Assembly (NCBI RefSeq): GCF_011008905.1
Contig: NZ_JAAIVI010000017.1
Location: 248,001 to 312,000, forward strand
From: Wenzhouxiangella sp. XN201
GTDB taxonomy: Bacteria; Pseudomonadota; Gammaproteobacteria; Xanthomonadales; Wenzhouxiangellaceae
Length of the DNA stretch: 64,000 nucleotides
Direction: 5' to 3'
The translations under genes and the position numbers were made by a program. The notes under the pieces were generated by a model, which worked only from the letters and a program-made list of their open reading frames with translations, searched no databases and was not told the origin of the DNA. Below are positions 52,186 through 60,730 of this stretch, one piece after another (the first letter of the stretch is position 1; the number at the start of each line of letters is the position of its first letter).

Positions 52186-52368
52186 CTACTGACCCTCGCC
52201 GCGAATCGCCGGCTGGCCCTCGCCGTCGGCCGGCAGGTCGATCTCGATCGGCCGGCAACAGACCGCACAGTCCATCACAACCTGCTGGCCGAACTCCCCG
52301 GGGTCGAGCGGCAGCTCGTTGTGCTCCCCGCACCAGGGGCATGCAAACGACATCAGTTCCATTCCCAC
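52186..52368 (-). CDS. CPXCG-motif small zinc-ribbon protein
   Basis: This 60-aa protein has two cysteine pairs, CPWC (C10/C13) and CAVC (C34/C37), fitting a zinc ribbon, followed by CRPIEIDLPADGEGQP. Its family is conserved in proteobacteria with no known function. The ORF is convergent with metF and lies 4 nt from its stop; the gap to the next gene (52378) is 9 nt on the same strand, so it may be the last gene of an AlaX-CPXCG operon. Confidence 0.8.
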   Translation of the reverse strand: MGMELMSFACPWCGEHNELPLDPGEFGQQVVMDCAVCCRPIEIDLPADGEGQPAIRGEGQ

Positions 52369-52377
52369 CTTCCGTGA

Positions 52378-53079
52378 TCAGCCGGCCAGTTCGAGCTTGA
52401 CGCGCCGGTTCTGGCGACCCTTCTTCTCGATTTTCCGGACCCGCACCGGGCCGATCTCGCCGGTGCGCGCCACGTGCGTGCCGCCGCAGGGCTGCAGGTC
52501 GACACCGGGGATCTCGATCAGGCGGATGCGCCCGGCGCCCTTCGGCGGCGCCACCGACATCGTCTTGACCAGTTCGGGATGGGCCTCGAGTTCGGCCTCG
52601 TCGATCCAGCGTGACCCGACGGTGTGATCGGCGGCGATGAGCGCATTGAGTTCCCGCTCGACGTCTTCCTTGTCGGGCGGGTCGGGCAGGTCGAAGTCCA
52701 GCCGGCCCGAGCCGTCGGCGACCTGGCCGCCGGTCACCGGGTAGGGCAGCACGGCCGAGAGCAGGTGCAGACAGGTGTGCATGCGCATCAGGCGGTGGCG
52801 GCGCTCGAAATCGATTTCAGCCACCACCGACGTGCCCGGTTCGGGCACCGCTGCTCCCTCGACCAGGTAATGGACGATGCGGCCCTCGCCGTCGAGGCGC
52901 GTGTCGACCACGTCAGCCTGTTGGTCCGCCCAGCTCAGCTTGCCGATATCGCCGGGCTGGCCGCCGCCTTGCGGATAGAACACCGTGGCGTCGAGGATGA
53001 CGCCGGCATCGGTCACTTCGGTGACGATGGCGCGGCAGCTTCGCTGGTAGGCATCGTCCCTGAATAGGGTCTGAGTCAT
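52378..53079 (-). CDS. Alanyl-tRNA editing protein (AlaX type)
   Basis: AlaX proteins free-standingly hydrolyse mischarged Ser- or Gly-tRNA-Ala. The 233-aa product resembles the editing domain of AlaRS. It starts LFRDDAYQRSCRAIVTEV, has FYPQGGGQPGDIG, the zinc residues H101/H105 (MHTCLHLL), and C198/H202 (PCGGTH) near the end with GPVRVRKIEKKGRQNRRVKL. The length suggests AlaX type II. It is 23 nt downstream of the isoaspartyl peptidase gene. Confidence 0.93.
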   Translation of the reverse strand: MTQTLFRDDAYQRSCRAIVTEVTDAGVILDATVFYPQGGGQPGDIGKLSWADQQADVVDTRLDGEGRIVHYLVEGAAVPEPGTSVVAEIDFERRHRLMRMHTCLHLLSAVLPYPVTGGQVADGSGRLDFDLPDPPDKEDVERELNALIAADHTVGSRWIDEAELEAHPELVKTMSVAPPKGAGRIRLIEIPGVDLQPCGGTHVARTGEIGPVRVRKIEKKGRQNRRVKLELAG

Positions 53080-53102
53080 GGCGGATCGTGTTGCCTTCTG
53101 AA

Positions 53103-54083
53103 TTACTCGTCGCGATAGATGGCGATCTGCAGTTGTCCCTCGGTGTCGATGGTGGCCCGATACATGCCAGCGGTGTTGAACGGCATGGCGATATGGCCTT
53201 CGGCATCGATGGCAATCACGCCGCCGTCAGCACCGAGTTCCTTGAGGGTGCCGTTGATGATCGAGTCGGCGGCTTCGTGCAGTGTGGCGCCACCGTGGCG
53301 CATCAGGCTGCAGATGCTGTAGGCAACGACGTGGCGGATAAAGAATTCGCCGTGGCCGGTCGCCGAGACGGCGCATGAACGATTATCGGCATACGTGCCG
53401 GCGCCGATGATGGGCGAATCGCCAACCCGGCCCCAGCGCTTGTTGGCCATGCCCCCGGTGGAGGTGGCGGCGGCCAGGTTGCCGTCGGCGTCGAGGGCTA
53501 CAGCACCGACGGTCGAGTACCAGTCCTCCGACAACTGGGTGGCGGCTTGTTCATCGGCCTGGATGGATTCGAGTTGTTCGCGCCGAAAGTCGGTGATGAA
53601 CCAGTCCTCGTCCTTGAACTCCAGGCCGTGTTCTTCGGCGAAGCTCATGGCCCCTTCGCCCATCAGCATCACGTGCGGGGAGTCGTGCAGGACGCGTTTT
53701 GCGGCGTCGATCGGGTGGCGAATGCGCTTGACCGATGCCACTGCGCCGGCATTGAGGGTGCGGCCGTCCATGATCGATGCGTCCATCTCGACCGTGCCGG
53801 TGTTGGTCAGCACCGCGCCGCGGCCGGCATTGAATTCGGGTGCGTCCTCGAGAACGCGCAGGGCGGTTGCGACCGCCTCGAGCGACGGGCCGCCCGCTTC
53901 CAGCACTTCGTGGCCGGCGCGGATCGACTGTTCGAGGGCACTGCGAATGGCTTTCTCGCGTTCGGCTGTCATGTTCTCCGGCAGGATGGTGCCGGCGCCG
54001 CCGTGAATGGCGATGGCCACGGGCGATTCAGCCATAGCGGTGGTGCAGGCGAGCAGTGCTGCCAGGATCAGGGATCGTTTCAT
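53103..54083 (-). CDS. Periplasmic isoaspartyl peptidase/L-asparaginase (Ntn-hydrolase)
   Basis: This 326-aa enzyme belongs to the plant-type asparaginase family (like E. coli IaaA), which cleaves isoaspartyl dipeptides and asparagine. It has a signal peptide (about 1-18, AMA-ES), the start AIAIHGGAGTI, the autocleavage site before Thr191 (STVGAVALDADG), GGMANKRWGRVGDSPIIGAG and TGHGEFFIRH. Autoprocessing at Thr191 would give the two chains. A Ser rather than the usual Gly precedes the Thr. Its role may be nutrient recovery in the periplasm. It overlaps no neighbour. Confidence 0.92.
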   Translation of the reverse strand: MKRSLILAALLACTTAMAESPVAIAIHGGAGTILPENMTAEREKAIRSALEQSIRAGHEVLEAGGPSLEAVATALRVLEDAPEFNAGRGAVLTNTGTVEMDASIMDGRTLNAGAVASVKRIRHPIDAAKRVLHDSPHVMLMGEGAMSFAEEHGLEFKDEDWFITDFRREQLESIQADEQAATQLSEDWYSTVGAVALDADGNLAAATSTGGMANKRWGRVGDSPIIGAGTYADNRSCAVSATGHGEFFIRHVVAYSICSLMRHGGATLHEAADSIINGTLKELGADGGVIAIDAEGHIAMPFNTAGMYRATIDTEGQLQIAIYRDE

Positions 54084-54168
54084 GTTGGATGGTCTTGCCG
54101 TTCATAGGGACCTGGAAGTCTAACACCCGGACTATACTGGCGATTTCGAAAAGAGAGAGCTTCCATTC

Positions 54169-54576
54169 ATGTCACTGACCATTGTTCCGCTGCACGCCGG
54201 ACTGCTGGCGTTGATCTTCCTGGGCCTGTCCTTGCGGGTGGTGTACCTGCGCCGGACTTTGCGCGTCGGCCTCGGCTCCGGCGGTCACGAGACGCTCGAC
54301 CGAGCGGTTCGGGCTCACGCCAACTTTGCCGAGTATGTGCCGTTGGCGTTGCTCCTGCTGCTGTGCCTGGAGGCCGGTACGGCGCTCCCCGCGTGGGCGC
54401 TGAATGGACTGAGCCTTGTGTTGATCGTCGCTCGTGTGCTGCACGGCTTCTTCGGGCTCAATCGACAATCCGGCATTTCCTTCGGCCGTTTCTGGGGCAC
54501 TGCCCTGACCTGGGTGGTGATTGGAGTGAGTGCGCTGTTGCTGCTGGCCACGGGGATTGGACGCTGGCTGGTCTGA
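54169..54576 (+). CDS. MAPEG-family membrane protein
   Basis: This 135-aa protein has four transmembrane helices and the MAPEG pattern RVVYLRRTLRVGLGSGGHET, LDRAVRAHANFAEYVPLALL, and RVLHGFFGLNRQ. Eukaryotic members conjugate glutathione to lipids; bacterial ones are mostly uncharacterised. TATACT at 54133-54138 is a possible -10 box. The gene is divergent from the peptidase and convergent with the Nudix gene. Confidence 0.88.
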   Translation: MSLTIVPLHAGLLALIFLGLSLRVVYLRRTLRVGLGSGGHETLDRAVRAHANFAEYVPLALLLLLCLEAGTALPAWALNGLSLVLIVARVLHGFFGLNRQSGISFGRFWGTALTWVVIGVSALLLLATGIGRWLV

Positions 54577-54589
54577 AGCACCCCCGGGG

Positions 54590-55111
54590 TCAATCGCGCG
54601 GTCGCGACCAGTACAGCGCTGTATAGACCTTGGGGTCGATCGCCAGTCCAGCCTTGTACCGGGCCGACAGCCAGGCATCGATGTCGTCTCGACCCACGGC
54701 ATGCACCGTGATGTCCTCGCTGTCGCCCCCGCCGCCCTCACCGACTTGCTCGAGCGCACTGGCCTGAACGAACACCGCCATTTCGTCGGTCATGCCGGCC
54801 GAGGTCGGGCAGGCCATGATCTCCTCGACCCGGCCGGCGCGCCAGCCGGTTTCCTCCTCGAGTTCGCGACGCGCGGCTTCGAGCAGCGGTTCGTCCTGCC
54901 GGCCGGCTTCATCGCCGACCAGTCCGGCCGGTAATTCGATCGTGCGGCGGTTGACGGGAATCCGGAACTGCTCGACCAGCAGCAGTTCATCGGCCGGCGT
55001 CCAGGCGACCAATACCGCCACGCGGTGATGGCGTGAAACCAGTTCCCAGCCGCTGCGTTCCACCAGCCGCAGGTAACGGCCGTCGTACAATAGGCTGCTT
55101 TGGTCAGACAT
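54590..55111 (-). CDS. Nudix hydrolase (ADP-sugar pyrophosphatase-like)
   Basis: This 173-aa protein hydrolyses a nucleoside diphosphate linked to another moiety; ADP-sugar is likely from similarity. The Nudix helix is seen in DEPLLEAARRELEEETGW, with the GLVGDEAGRQ segment before it; two extra residues separate the Gly from the first Glu compared with the usual spacing. PCPTSAGM-like ACPTSAGMTDEMAVF follows. I chose the ATG at 55111, which has AAGGAG before it. The open frame further upstream is not conserved. Confidence 0.85.
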   Translation of the reverse strand: MSDQSSLLYDGRYLRLVERSGWELVSRHHRVAVLVAWTPADELLLVEQFRIPVNRRTIELPAGLVGDEAGRQDEPLLEAARRELEEETGWRAGRVEEIMACPTSAGMTDEMAVFVQASALEQVGEGGGGDSEDITVHAVGRDDIDAWLSARYKAGLAIDPKVYTALYWSRPRD

Positions 55112-55217
55112 GGGGCTCCTTGGAGTCGCGGTTGATCCGGCTGAACGAATCGGACAATCGGCAGTCCCAATGCCCGCAGTCGTCAACTCAGATTTTGGAA
55201 TCCAGACAGGAAGAATT

Positions 55218-56666
55218 ATGCGCATTTCCGCACTCGTGTTCACCCTGCTCGTCGGCTCGCTTGCGGCCCTCGGGGCTGCGGCTCAGTCCGCACCGGAACG
55301 GGCCGACAACTCTGACAATGCTTCGGCCGGGAAGCAGCAGCCGGCGCCGGGCCAGCAAATGGGGTACTGGTTTCAAAAGGCCGCCAATGCCTACCGCCGC
55401 CAGGACATCGAGGCCTGGGTCGAGGCCACCGAGGAGCTACACCGCCTGCGTCCCTATAACCAGGACTTCATGCGCCACCTGGTCGAGGGCAATGCCCGTC
55501 TCGGCGATCTCAGCGCCGCCTTCGACATGATGCTCAAGATGCAGCAGCAGGGCCTGTCGGAAAACTGGAGCGAGATCGACGCGGTCGAACCGCTTCGCGA
55601 GCACAACCTGTATAACCATCTCGAAACCCTGATGACGGAGGCCGGCGAGCCTTTTGGCGATGTCACCACCTGGTCCGAGCTGGGTACACAATACCCCATG
55701 CCCGAAGCCCTGGCGGTGGACGGCGAAGGCCGGGTTTTCGTCGGCACGGTGCGCGACGGCCTGATCCTGACCAGCGACAACGGTGAGGACTGGAACCGTT
55801 TCGCTTCGCCCGAGGACATCCCTGAGCTGCAGTCGGTCTTCGACCTGCTCGTCGACGCCCAACGCGGCCACCTTTGGGTGGCGACCGGCTCGGTCTCGCA
55901 GTTTCAGGGCGAGCCGCGCGAGGATGGCGTTCGCAGCGCTCTGCTGCGCCTGGATCTTGAGAGCGGCGAACTGCAGGAGGAGTATCCGATCAGCAGCGGC
56001 AGCGGCCGCAACCTGCTCGGATCACTCGCGCTCGCCGGAGACGGTACGGTGTTCGTGGCCGATACCCAGGCACCGATGATCTATCGGCTCGACCCGGGCG
56101 CCGAACAGCTCAGGCCATTCTTCGGTCATCCCAATTTCACCAGTCTGCGCGGTCTGGCACTGAGCGAGGACGACAGCCTGCTCTACGTCGCCGACTATGA
56201 GCTGGGAATCTTCGTCGTCGACACCACCGGCGGCAAACAAGCCTGGCACTTGGCCGTGCCGGAGACCTTCAATGCCGGCGGTATCGATGGGCTGTTTTTC
56301 TGGAACGATCACCTGGTTGCCATTCAGAACGCCATCACGCCGCAGCGCGTGGTGCGGCTGAAGCTTGGCGCCGACGGCCTGGGCGTGACCGCGGTGGCTC
56401 CGTTGGCGGCCGCACGGGAGGAATTCGACACGCCCACCTTTGGCGTGATGAACGGTCAGGATCTGTATTTCCTCGGTGCCAGTCACTGGCAGCACGTCGA
56501 TCGCGAGGGTAATCCGGTCGACGAACTCTCGCCGGTGCCGATCATGACGCTCGACGTCGATAACGCCTCGGTGCAGGTGGTCGGCCAGGACATTCTCGAT
56601 CAGCTCAAGCGCCAGAGTAGGGAAGCTCAGTCATCCGACGAAGGTGAGGGGGACGGCGAGGGCTGA
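55218..56666 (+). CDS. Secreted protein with helical N-terminal part and beta-propeller-like domain
   Basis: This 482-aa protein has a signal peptide (about 1-22, ending in AAAQS), a low-complexity stretch, a helical TPR-like region (about 48-135, AANAYRRQDIEAWVEATEEL) and then repeated beta-rich segments (about 150-440). These include ALAVDGEGRVFVGTVRDGLI, GSLALAGDGTVFVADTQAPM and GLALSEDDSLLYVADYELGI, as in SMP-30/NHL-like propellers. An acidic tail ends it. I do not recognise a specific function. The AGGAAG ribosome site supports the start. The 3' end overlaps the convergent exonuclease gene by 40 nt. Confidence 0.8.
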   Translation: MRISALVFTLLVGSLAALGAAAQSAPERADNSDNASAGKQQPAPGQQMGYWFQKAANAYRRQDIEAWVEATEELHRLRPYNQDFMRHLVEGNARLGDLSAAFDMMLKMQQQGLSENWSEIDAVEPLREHNLYNHLETLMTEAGEPFGDVTTWSELGTQYPMPEALAVDGEGRVFVGTVRDGLILTSDNGEDWNRFASPEDIPELQSVFDLLVDAQRGHLWVATGSVSQFQGEPREDGVRSALLRLDLESGELQEEYPISSGSGRNLLGSLALAGDGTVFVADTQAPMIYRLDPGAEQLRPFFGHPNFTSLRGLALSEDDSLLYVADYELGIFVVDTTGGKQAWHLAVPETFNAGGIDGLFFWNDHLVAIQNAITPQRVVRLKLGADGLGVTAVAPLAAAREEFDTPTFGVMNGQDLYFLGASHWQHVDREGNPVDELSPVPIMTLDVDNASVQVVGQDILDQLKRQSREAQSSDEGEGDGEG

Positions 56667-57577
56667 TCGCGCAGGCGGTGGAGCCGTTCGCGTAGCGGGC
56701 GGCCGAAGCCGAGCCCGTCGAACAGGGCATCCAGGGCGTCGCCGTCGCCGGTCGTCCTGGCCAGGCCGCCGTTTTCGGCCAGCTTCGGTACCTCGCAGTG
56801 AAGCCCGGTCAATTCGCGCGCGAGGCGGGCGGCGGCCTCGTGCTCACGCAGTTTTCTCGCCAGCGTTTTCGCGCCGCGGATGCTGAGGTATTCAATCTCG
56901 TCGAGCCGATCATAGATCGAGTCGAGGGTGTCGAAATGCCCCAGCAGGGCGACGGCGGTCTTGGGCCCGACCCCGGGCACCCCGGGTATGTTGTCGACCG
57001 CGTCGCCGGTCAGGGCCAGGAAATCGGCAATCTGGTGCGGATACACGCCGAAGTGCTCGAACACACCGCGATGGTCCAGGCGTCGGCGGCGCGAGAAGTC
57101 CCACCAGTGATCGTTACCGTCCTGCAGCAGTTGCGCCAGATCCTTGTCGCCGGTGACCACGCATACCGGTTGATTGCGCACACGGCATTGGGTCGCCAGG
57201 GTTGCGATCAGGTCATCGGCCTCGTAATAGCCGTCCGCATGTACCTGGACGCCGAGTGAGCGGCTGAGATCCTGGCACCAGGCGAACTGCCGTTTGAGTT
57301 CTTCGGGGGCGGGCTCGCGATTGGCCTTGTAGGCGGGGTAGATCTCGTTGCGAAACGAGGTGGTCAGCGACTCGTCGAAGGCCACGGCGATGTGTTCGGC
57401 CCGGGTCTGTTCGAGCAGCTCGCACAAAAAGCGGGCGAAGCCGTAAACGGCGTTGGTCGGCCGGCCGTGGGGATCAACGAAGCGGTCCGGCATCGAATAC
57501 CAGGCGCGGAAGATGTAGACGCTGGCGTCGACCAGATAGGCCTGCTGGCGCTGCGGGTTCGGCGGTACTTCGGGCAT
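56627..57577 (-). CDS. 5'-3' exonuclease (Xni/PolA N-terminal-like flap nuclease)
   Basis: This 316-aa protein has the 5' nuclease fold of the small domain of PolA. It starts AYLVDASVYIFRAWYSMPDR with the first metal Asp, IAVAFDESLTTSFRNEIYPA, YKANREPAPEELKRQF, ADGYYEADDLIATLA, VCVVTGDKDLAQLL, and the helix-hairpin-helix GDAVDNIPGVPGVGPKTAVA. There is no polymerase part. It may act on RNA-DNA flaps or exonuclease IX-like substrates. The ATG overlaps the HNH gene stop (ATGA), so the two are coupled. Confidence 0.9.
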   Translation of the reverse strand: MPEVPPNPQRQQAYLVDASVYIFRAWYSMPDRFVDPHGRPTNAVYGFARFLCELLEQTRAEHIAVAFDESLTTSFRNEIYPAYKANREPAPEELKRQFAWCQDLSRSLGVQVHADGYYEADDLIATLATQCRVRNQPVCVVTGDKDLAQLLQDGNDHWWDFSRRRRLDHRGVFEHFGVYPHQIADFLALTGDAVDNIPGVPGVGPKTAVALLGHFDTLDSIYDRLDEIEYLSIRGAKTLARKLREHEAAARLARELTGLHCEVPKLAENGGLARTTGDGDALDALFDGLGFGRPLRERLHRLRDQPSPSPSPSSDD

Positions 57578-58176
57578 CAGGCGATGCCGGTCAGGCGCTT
57601 TCTGAGTACGCTGTTGCGTGGGAAATGGGCCAGCAGGAATTCCATCTGGTCGGCCAGGATGCGCCGCCCCTGCAGGTAGACGTACTCGGCATGGGTCGGC
57701 GTGAACGGAATGGCCAGCAGTTGCATGCCGGCTTGTTCCGGCGTGAGTGAGCCCTTGTGGTTGTTGCAGCGCTTGCAGGCCGTGACCACGTTGGCCCAGG
57801 TGTCCTGCCCACCCTGCGCCAATGGCTGGACATGGTCGCGTGAGAGCGCACGCTCGCCAAACTGCTCGCCGCAATACAGGCACAGGTTTTCATCACGCCG
57901 GAACAGGGCGCGGTTCGAAAGCGGCGGGGTGTAGCGGTCGTAGAAACGATGGGCGTCGGGATGCGAGCCGTGGGTGGCAATGATGGCATTGACCGGAATT
58001 TCGGTCCGCCTGCCGCTGCAGGCGTTGATGCCGCCATGCAATCGATACAGCACACTGCCAAGCGAATAGCAGACCTGTTCGAGAACGATCAGCCGAACCG
58101 CATCCTGGTAGCCGATCCATTCGAGCGGCATTCCGGTCACGTCAGTGCGCAGTACTTGCTGGTCGAGATTCAGCAT
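57577..58176 (-). CDS. HNH endonuclease-family protein
   Basis: This 199-aa protein has an HNH domain (about 92-145) with the zinc cysteines CLYCG and CKRCNNHKG, and LSRDHVQPLAQGGQDTWANV as the HNH core with its catalytic His. The N-terminal part has no recognised domain. The C-terminal EYVYLQGRRILADQMEFLLA segment is typical of a family common in gammaproteobacteria and cyanobacteria. Substrate unknown. Translation-coupled to the exonuclease gene. Confidence 0.85.
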   Translation of the reverse strand: MLNLDQQVLRTDVTGMPLEWIGYQDAVRLIVLEQVCYSLGSVLYRLHGGINACSGRRTEIPVNAIIATHGSHPDAHRFYDRYTPPLSNRALFRRDENLCLYCGEQFGERALSRDHVQPLAQGGQDTWANVVTACKRCNNHKGSLTPEQAGMQLLAIPFTPTHAEYVYLQGRRILADQMEFLLAHFPRNSVLRKRLTGIA

Positions 58177-58277
58177 CTGGTGCTCCGCAAGTCAGCCGAC
58201 CCCAAGATGTTGGGTAGCGAATTCCCGATTGCGCCTTTATCATCCCGATTTTGTGGTCAATTGCAAGCCTTGGCGGA

Positions 58278-58290
58278 CGGGTTGAACCCG
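58278..58290. promoter_or_regulatory. 13-nt palindrome upstream of the DegQ-like protease gene
   Basis: CGGGTTGAACCCG is a perfect palindrome (six pairs around a central G) 62 nt before the protease ATG, in the 176-nt gap between the HNH gene and the protease gene. It could be an operator. I saw no clear sigma-E type promoter. Confidence 0.3.
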
Positions 58291-58352
58291 CAAGCGCCTG
58301 TCCAGTCCAAGCCGGCGTTGCAATGCATAGCGATCCATTTCGAGGCCTGGTC

Positions 58353-59708
58353 ATGACGAACCGATTCCCGTTCGCCCTTTTTCTGTTTCTGATGCTGGTT
58401 GTCCGGTCCGCTTCGGCTGCGCTGCCGGCCGAGGTCGACGGTGAGCCCGTTCCGTCGCTGGCCCCGATTCTCGAGGAGGTCATGCCGGCGGTGGTCAACG
58501 TGCATACGCGCACGCGGGTGCAGGTGCGTACCAGTCCTTTTTTTGACGACCCTTTCTTCCGCCGTTTCTTCGACTTTCCGAGCGTGCCGCGTGAGCGCGT
58601 TCAGCAAAGCCTGGGCTCGGGCGTGATCGTCGATGCCGAGGGTGGCTACGTGCTGACCAACAATCACGTCATTGACGGCGCCGACGACATCGCTGTTCGT
58701 CTCGAGGATGGCCGCGAGCTGTCGGCCGAGTTTGTCGGCTCCGACCGCGACACCGACCTGGCCGTGATTCGCGTCAAGGCCGAGGACCTGTACGAGTTGC
58801 CGCTCGACGAGTCCGACCGACTCCGGGTCGGCGATTTCGTCGTCGCCGTGGGCAACCCTTTCGGCCTGGGCCAGACAGTCACCTCGGGCATCGTCTCGGC
58901 GCTGGGCAGGCAGGGCCTGCGCGGTCTCGAGTACCAGAATTTCATCCAGACCGATGCGTCCATCAATCCCGGCAACTCCGGCGGCGCGCTGATCGATTTG
59001 CGCGGCCAGCTGGTCGGCATCAACACTGCGATCTTCACGCCCTCGGGCGGCAATGTCGGCATCGGCTTCGCCATTCCGGCCAGCACGGCCGCGCATGTCA
59101 TGTCGCAATTGATCGAGTTCGGCGAAGTCCGGCGCGGTTCATTCGGCGCGGAAGTGCAGGATCTCAACGAGGAACTGCGCGAGGCGCTCGAGCTGGAAAC
59201 CACCCGCGGGGCGGTGATCACGCAGATGAGCGAGGACTCGGCCCTGCGCGAAGCCGGGCTCGAGGCCGGCGACGTGATCGTCGCTATCGACGGCCGGCCG
59301 GTCGAGAATGCCCAGGGCCTGCGCAATATCGAGGGTCTGCTGGCGGTCGGCACACGTGTGCGCGTCGAGTACCTGCGTGGCGGCGAGGAGCAGTCTGTGC
59401 GCGTGCCCATCGAGGAAGACCTCGACGCCCGCATCTCGGCGCATCGCCTCGATGAGCGTCTCGAGGGCGCCCGGCTGGTTCGTATCCCCGACCGCAGCCG
59501 TGTTCTTGGCGTGCTGGTCGAGGAAGTGCGGCGCAACTCTTCGGCCTGGGATGCCGGCCTGCGGGCTGGCGATGTGATCGTCGCGGTCAACCGCAGTGCG
59601 GTGCGCAGCCTGGGTGAACTGCGTGAGCAGTTCCCCGTTGCCGAAGACCGCGAACTGATGTTGGAGATCCGCCGGCGGGGCGTGGGCTACCTGGTGACTT
59701 TCGAGTAG
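58353..59708 (+). CDS. DegQ/Do-type periplasmic serine protease
   Basis: This 451-aa quality-control protease acts in the periplasm. It has a signal peptide (about 1-22), a trypsin-like domain with catalytic H105 (NNHVIDGADD), D135 (DRDTDLAV) and S209 (NPGNSGGALIDL), and two PDZ domains (about 270-355 and 370-451). An LA-loop rich in Phe (FFDDPFFRRFFDF) is present, as in DegP and DegQ. The length fits DegQ (455). The in-frame extension upstream to 58251 was rejected because the signal peptide starts at 58353. Confidence 0.92.
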   Translation: MTNRFPFALFLFLMLVVRSASAALPAEVDGEPVPSLAPILEEVMPAVVNVHTRTRVQVRTSPFFDDPFFRRFFDFPSVPRERVQQSLGSGVIVDAEGGYVLTNNHVIDGADDIAVRLEDGRELSAEFVGSDRDTDLAVIRVKAEDLYELPLDESDRLRVGDFVVAVGNPFGLGQTVTSGIVSALGRQGLRGLEYQNFIQTDASINPGNSGGALIDLRGQLVGINTAIFTPSGGNVGIGFAIPASTAAHVMSQLIEFGEVRRGSFGAEVQDLNEELREALELETTRGAVITQMSEDSALREAGLEAGDVIVAIDGRPVENAQGLRNIEGLLAVGTRVRVEYLRGGEEQSVRVPIEEDLDARISAHRLDERLEGARLVRIPDRSRVLGVLVEEVRRNSSAWDAGLRAGDVIVAVNRSAVRSLGELREQFPVAEDRELMLEIRRRGVGYLVTFE

Positions 59709-59716
59709 CTCGGCGT

Positions 59717-60730
59717 TTATTGCTCGAAACGGTCGTGGAAGATGCCGCCGCCACTGAGTGTGTCGTTGAAAAACCAGTTGACACTGCCGGTGGATCCGAG
59801 GGTGATCGTCCCGGTTGTAATTCGCAAGTGGTTGGCGGGCAGGCCAGCGCTTGTCGCCGACACGTTGCAGACGCCGAATCCGCCGCCCGTCATCTCGACG
59901 GTGATGTCGCAACTATCAGATATGCCGCCGTAAACCAGCTCTATATCGTAGTCGTCAGCGGTACCCTGATCTTCATCGGCACCTGAACGGCCGATGCGGA
60001 GGGTGGTAGCGTCTTCATTGTGAATTTGACGCTGGGTTTCCTGGTTTAGTGTTAGTTGATTCATCACACCTTCGCCGGCACCCTCGCCGCGCAATTGCGA
60101 CACATCATAGGAGGCGATTTCCACAAACGCGTGCCCCCCGGGGAGATCGGCAACATCATTGGAGTAAGTGTCCAGATCGATCTCTGACTCGAACAGGAAC
60201 GGATCATTACTGCCGATCCGGAACCAGTTGAGATTGACATCGTCACCGCGCTGATCGTCGCGGCTTCCACGCACACCGTCGCCGCCAATACCAAGATCGT
60301 AGCTGCCGCCGGTCTTGAGTGTCTTGGCGTAATCCCAGTCGTCGGGGTCGGGAAGGTTGGATTCATTGGCCAGGTTGGGATGGGCCAGCCCGATGCAATG
60401 TCCGACCTCGTGCAGCAGCACGCTCTCGATATCGAATTCGTTGTTGTCCAGTTGGGGATCGCCGCGGGTAACATTGCTCTTTGACGGCTGGAAGGTGTTC
60501 CATGTATTGATTGCGTTCCGTACCGGAATCTCCAGATCGCTCTGGCTTTCGGAAGTCGTTGCGATGCAAACCGAGATACTGAGCGTGCCTCCGGCGCCGG
60601 TGTAGCCGATCGGGTGCACAATGATATCCGGGTTCTCCTGACTCTCTGCAAAAATAAATGTGCCGGCCGATGCACTGGCACTCAGTGCGGCGCCAACTGC
60701 AAGGGCCAGAATGCTGCGGGTCGTTTTCAT
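59717..60730 (-). CDS. Secreted metzincin-type zinc protease
   Basis: This 337-aa protein has a signal peptide (about 1-22) and the metzincin zinc motif H107-E-V-G-H111-C-I-G-L-A-H117. GVMNQ (Met223) may supply the Met-turn. The region after the zinc site has an unusually acidic, Gly-rich segment (about 128-165). The C-terminal domain is beta-rich (about 235-325). The last residues are GGIFHDRFEQ, resembling a short C-terminal tag I associate with secreted proteins of this group of bacteria. The ATG overlaps the stop of the preceding gene (ATGA). Confidence 0.85.
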   Translation of the reverse strand: MKTTRSILALAVGAALSASASAGTFIFAESQENPDIIVHPIGYTGAGGTLSISVCIATTSESQSDLEIPVRNAINTWNTFQPSKSNVTRGDPQLDNNEFDIESVLLHEVGHCIGLAHPNLANESNLPDPDDWDYAKTLKTGGSYDLGIGGDGVRGSRDDQRGDDVNLNWFRIGSNDPFLFESEIDLDTYSNDVADLPGGHAFVEIASYDVSQLRGEGAGEGVMNQLTLNQETQRQIHNEDATTLRIGRSGADEDQGTADDYDIELVYGGISDSCDITVEMTGGGFGVCNVSATSAGLPANHLRITTGTITLGSTGSVNWFFNDTLSGGGIFHDRFEQ

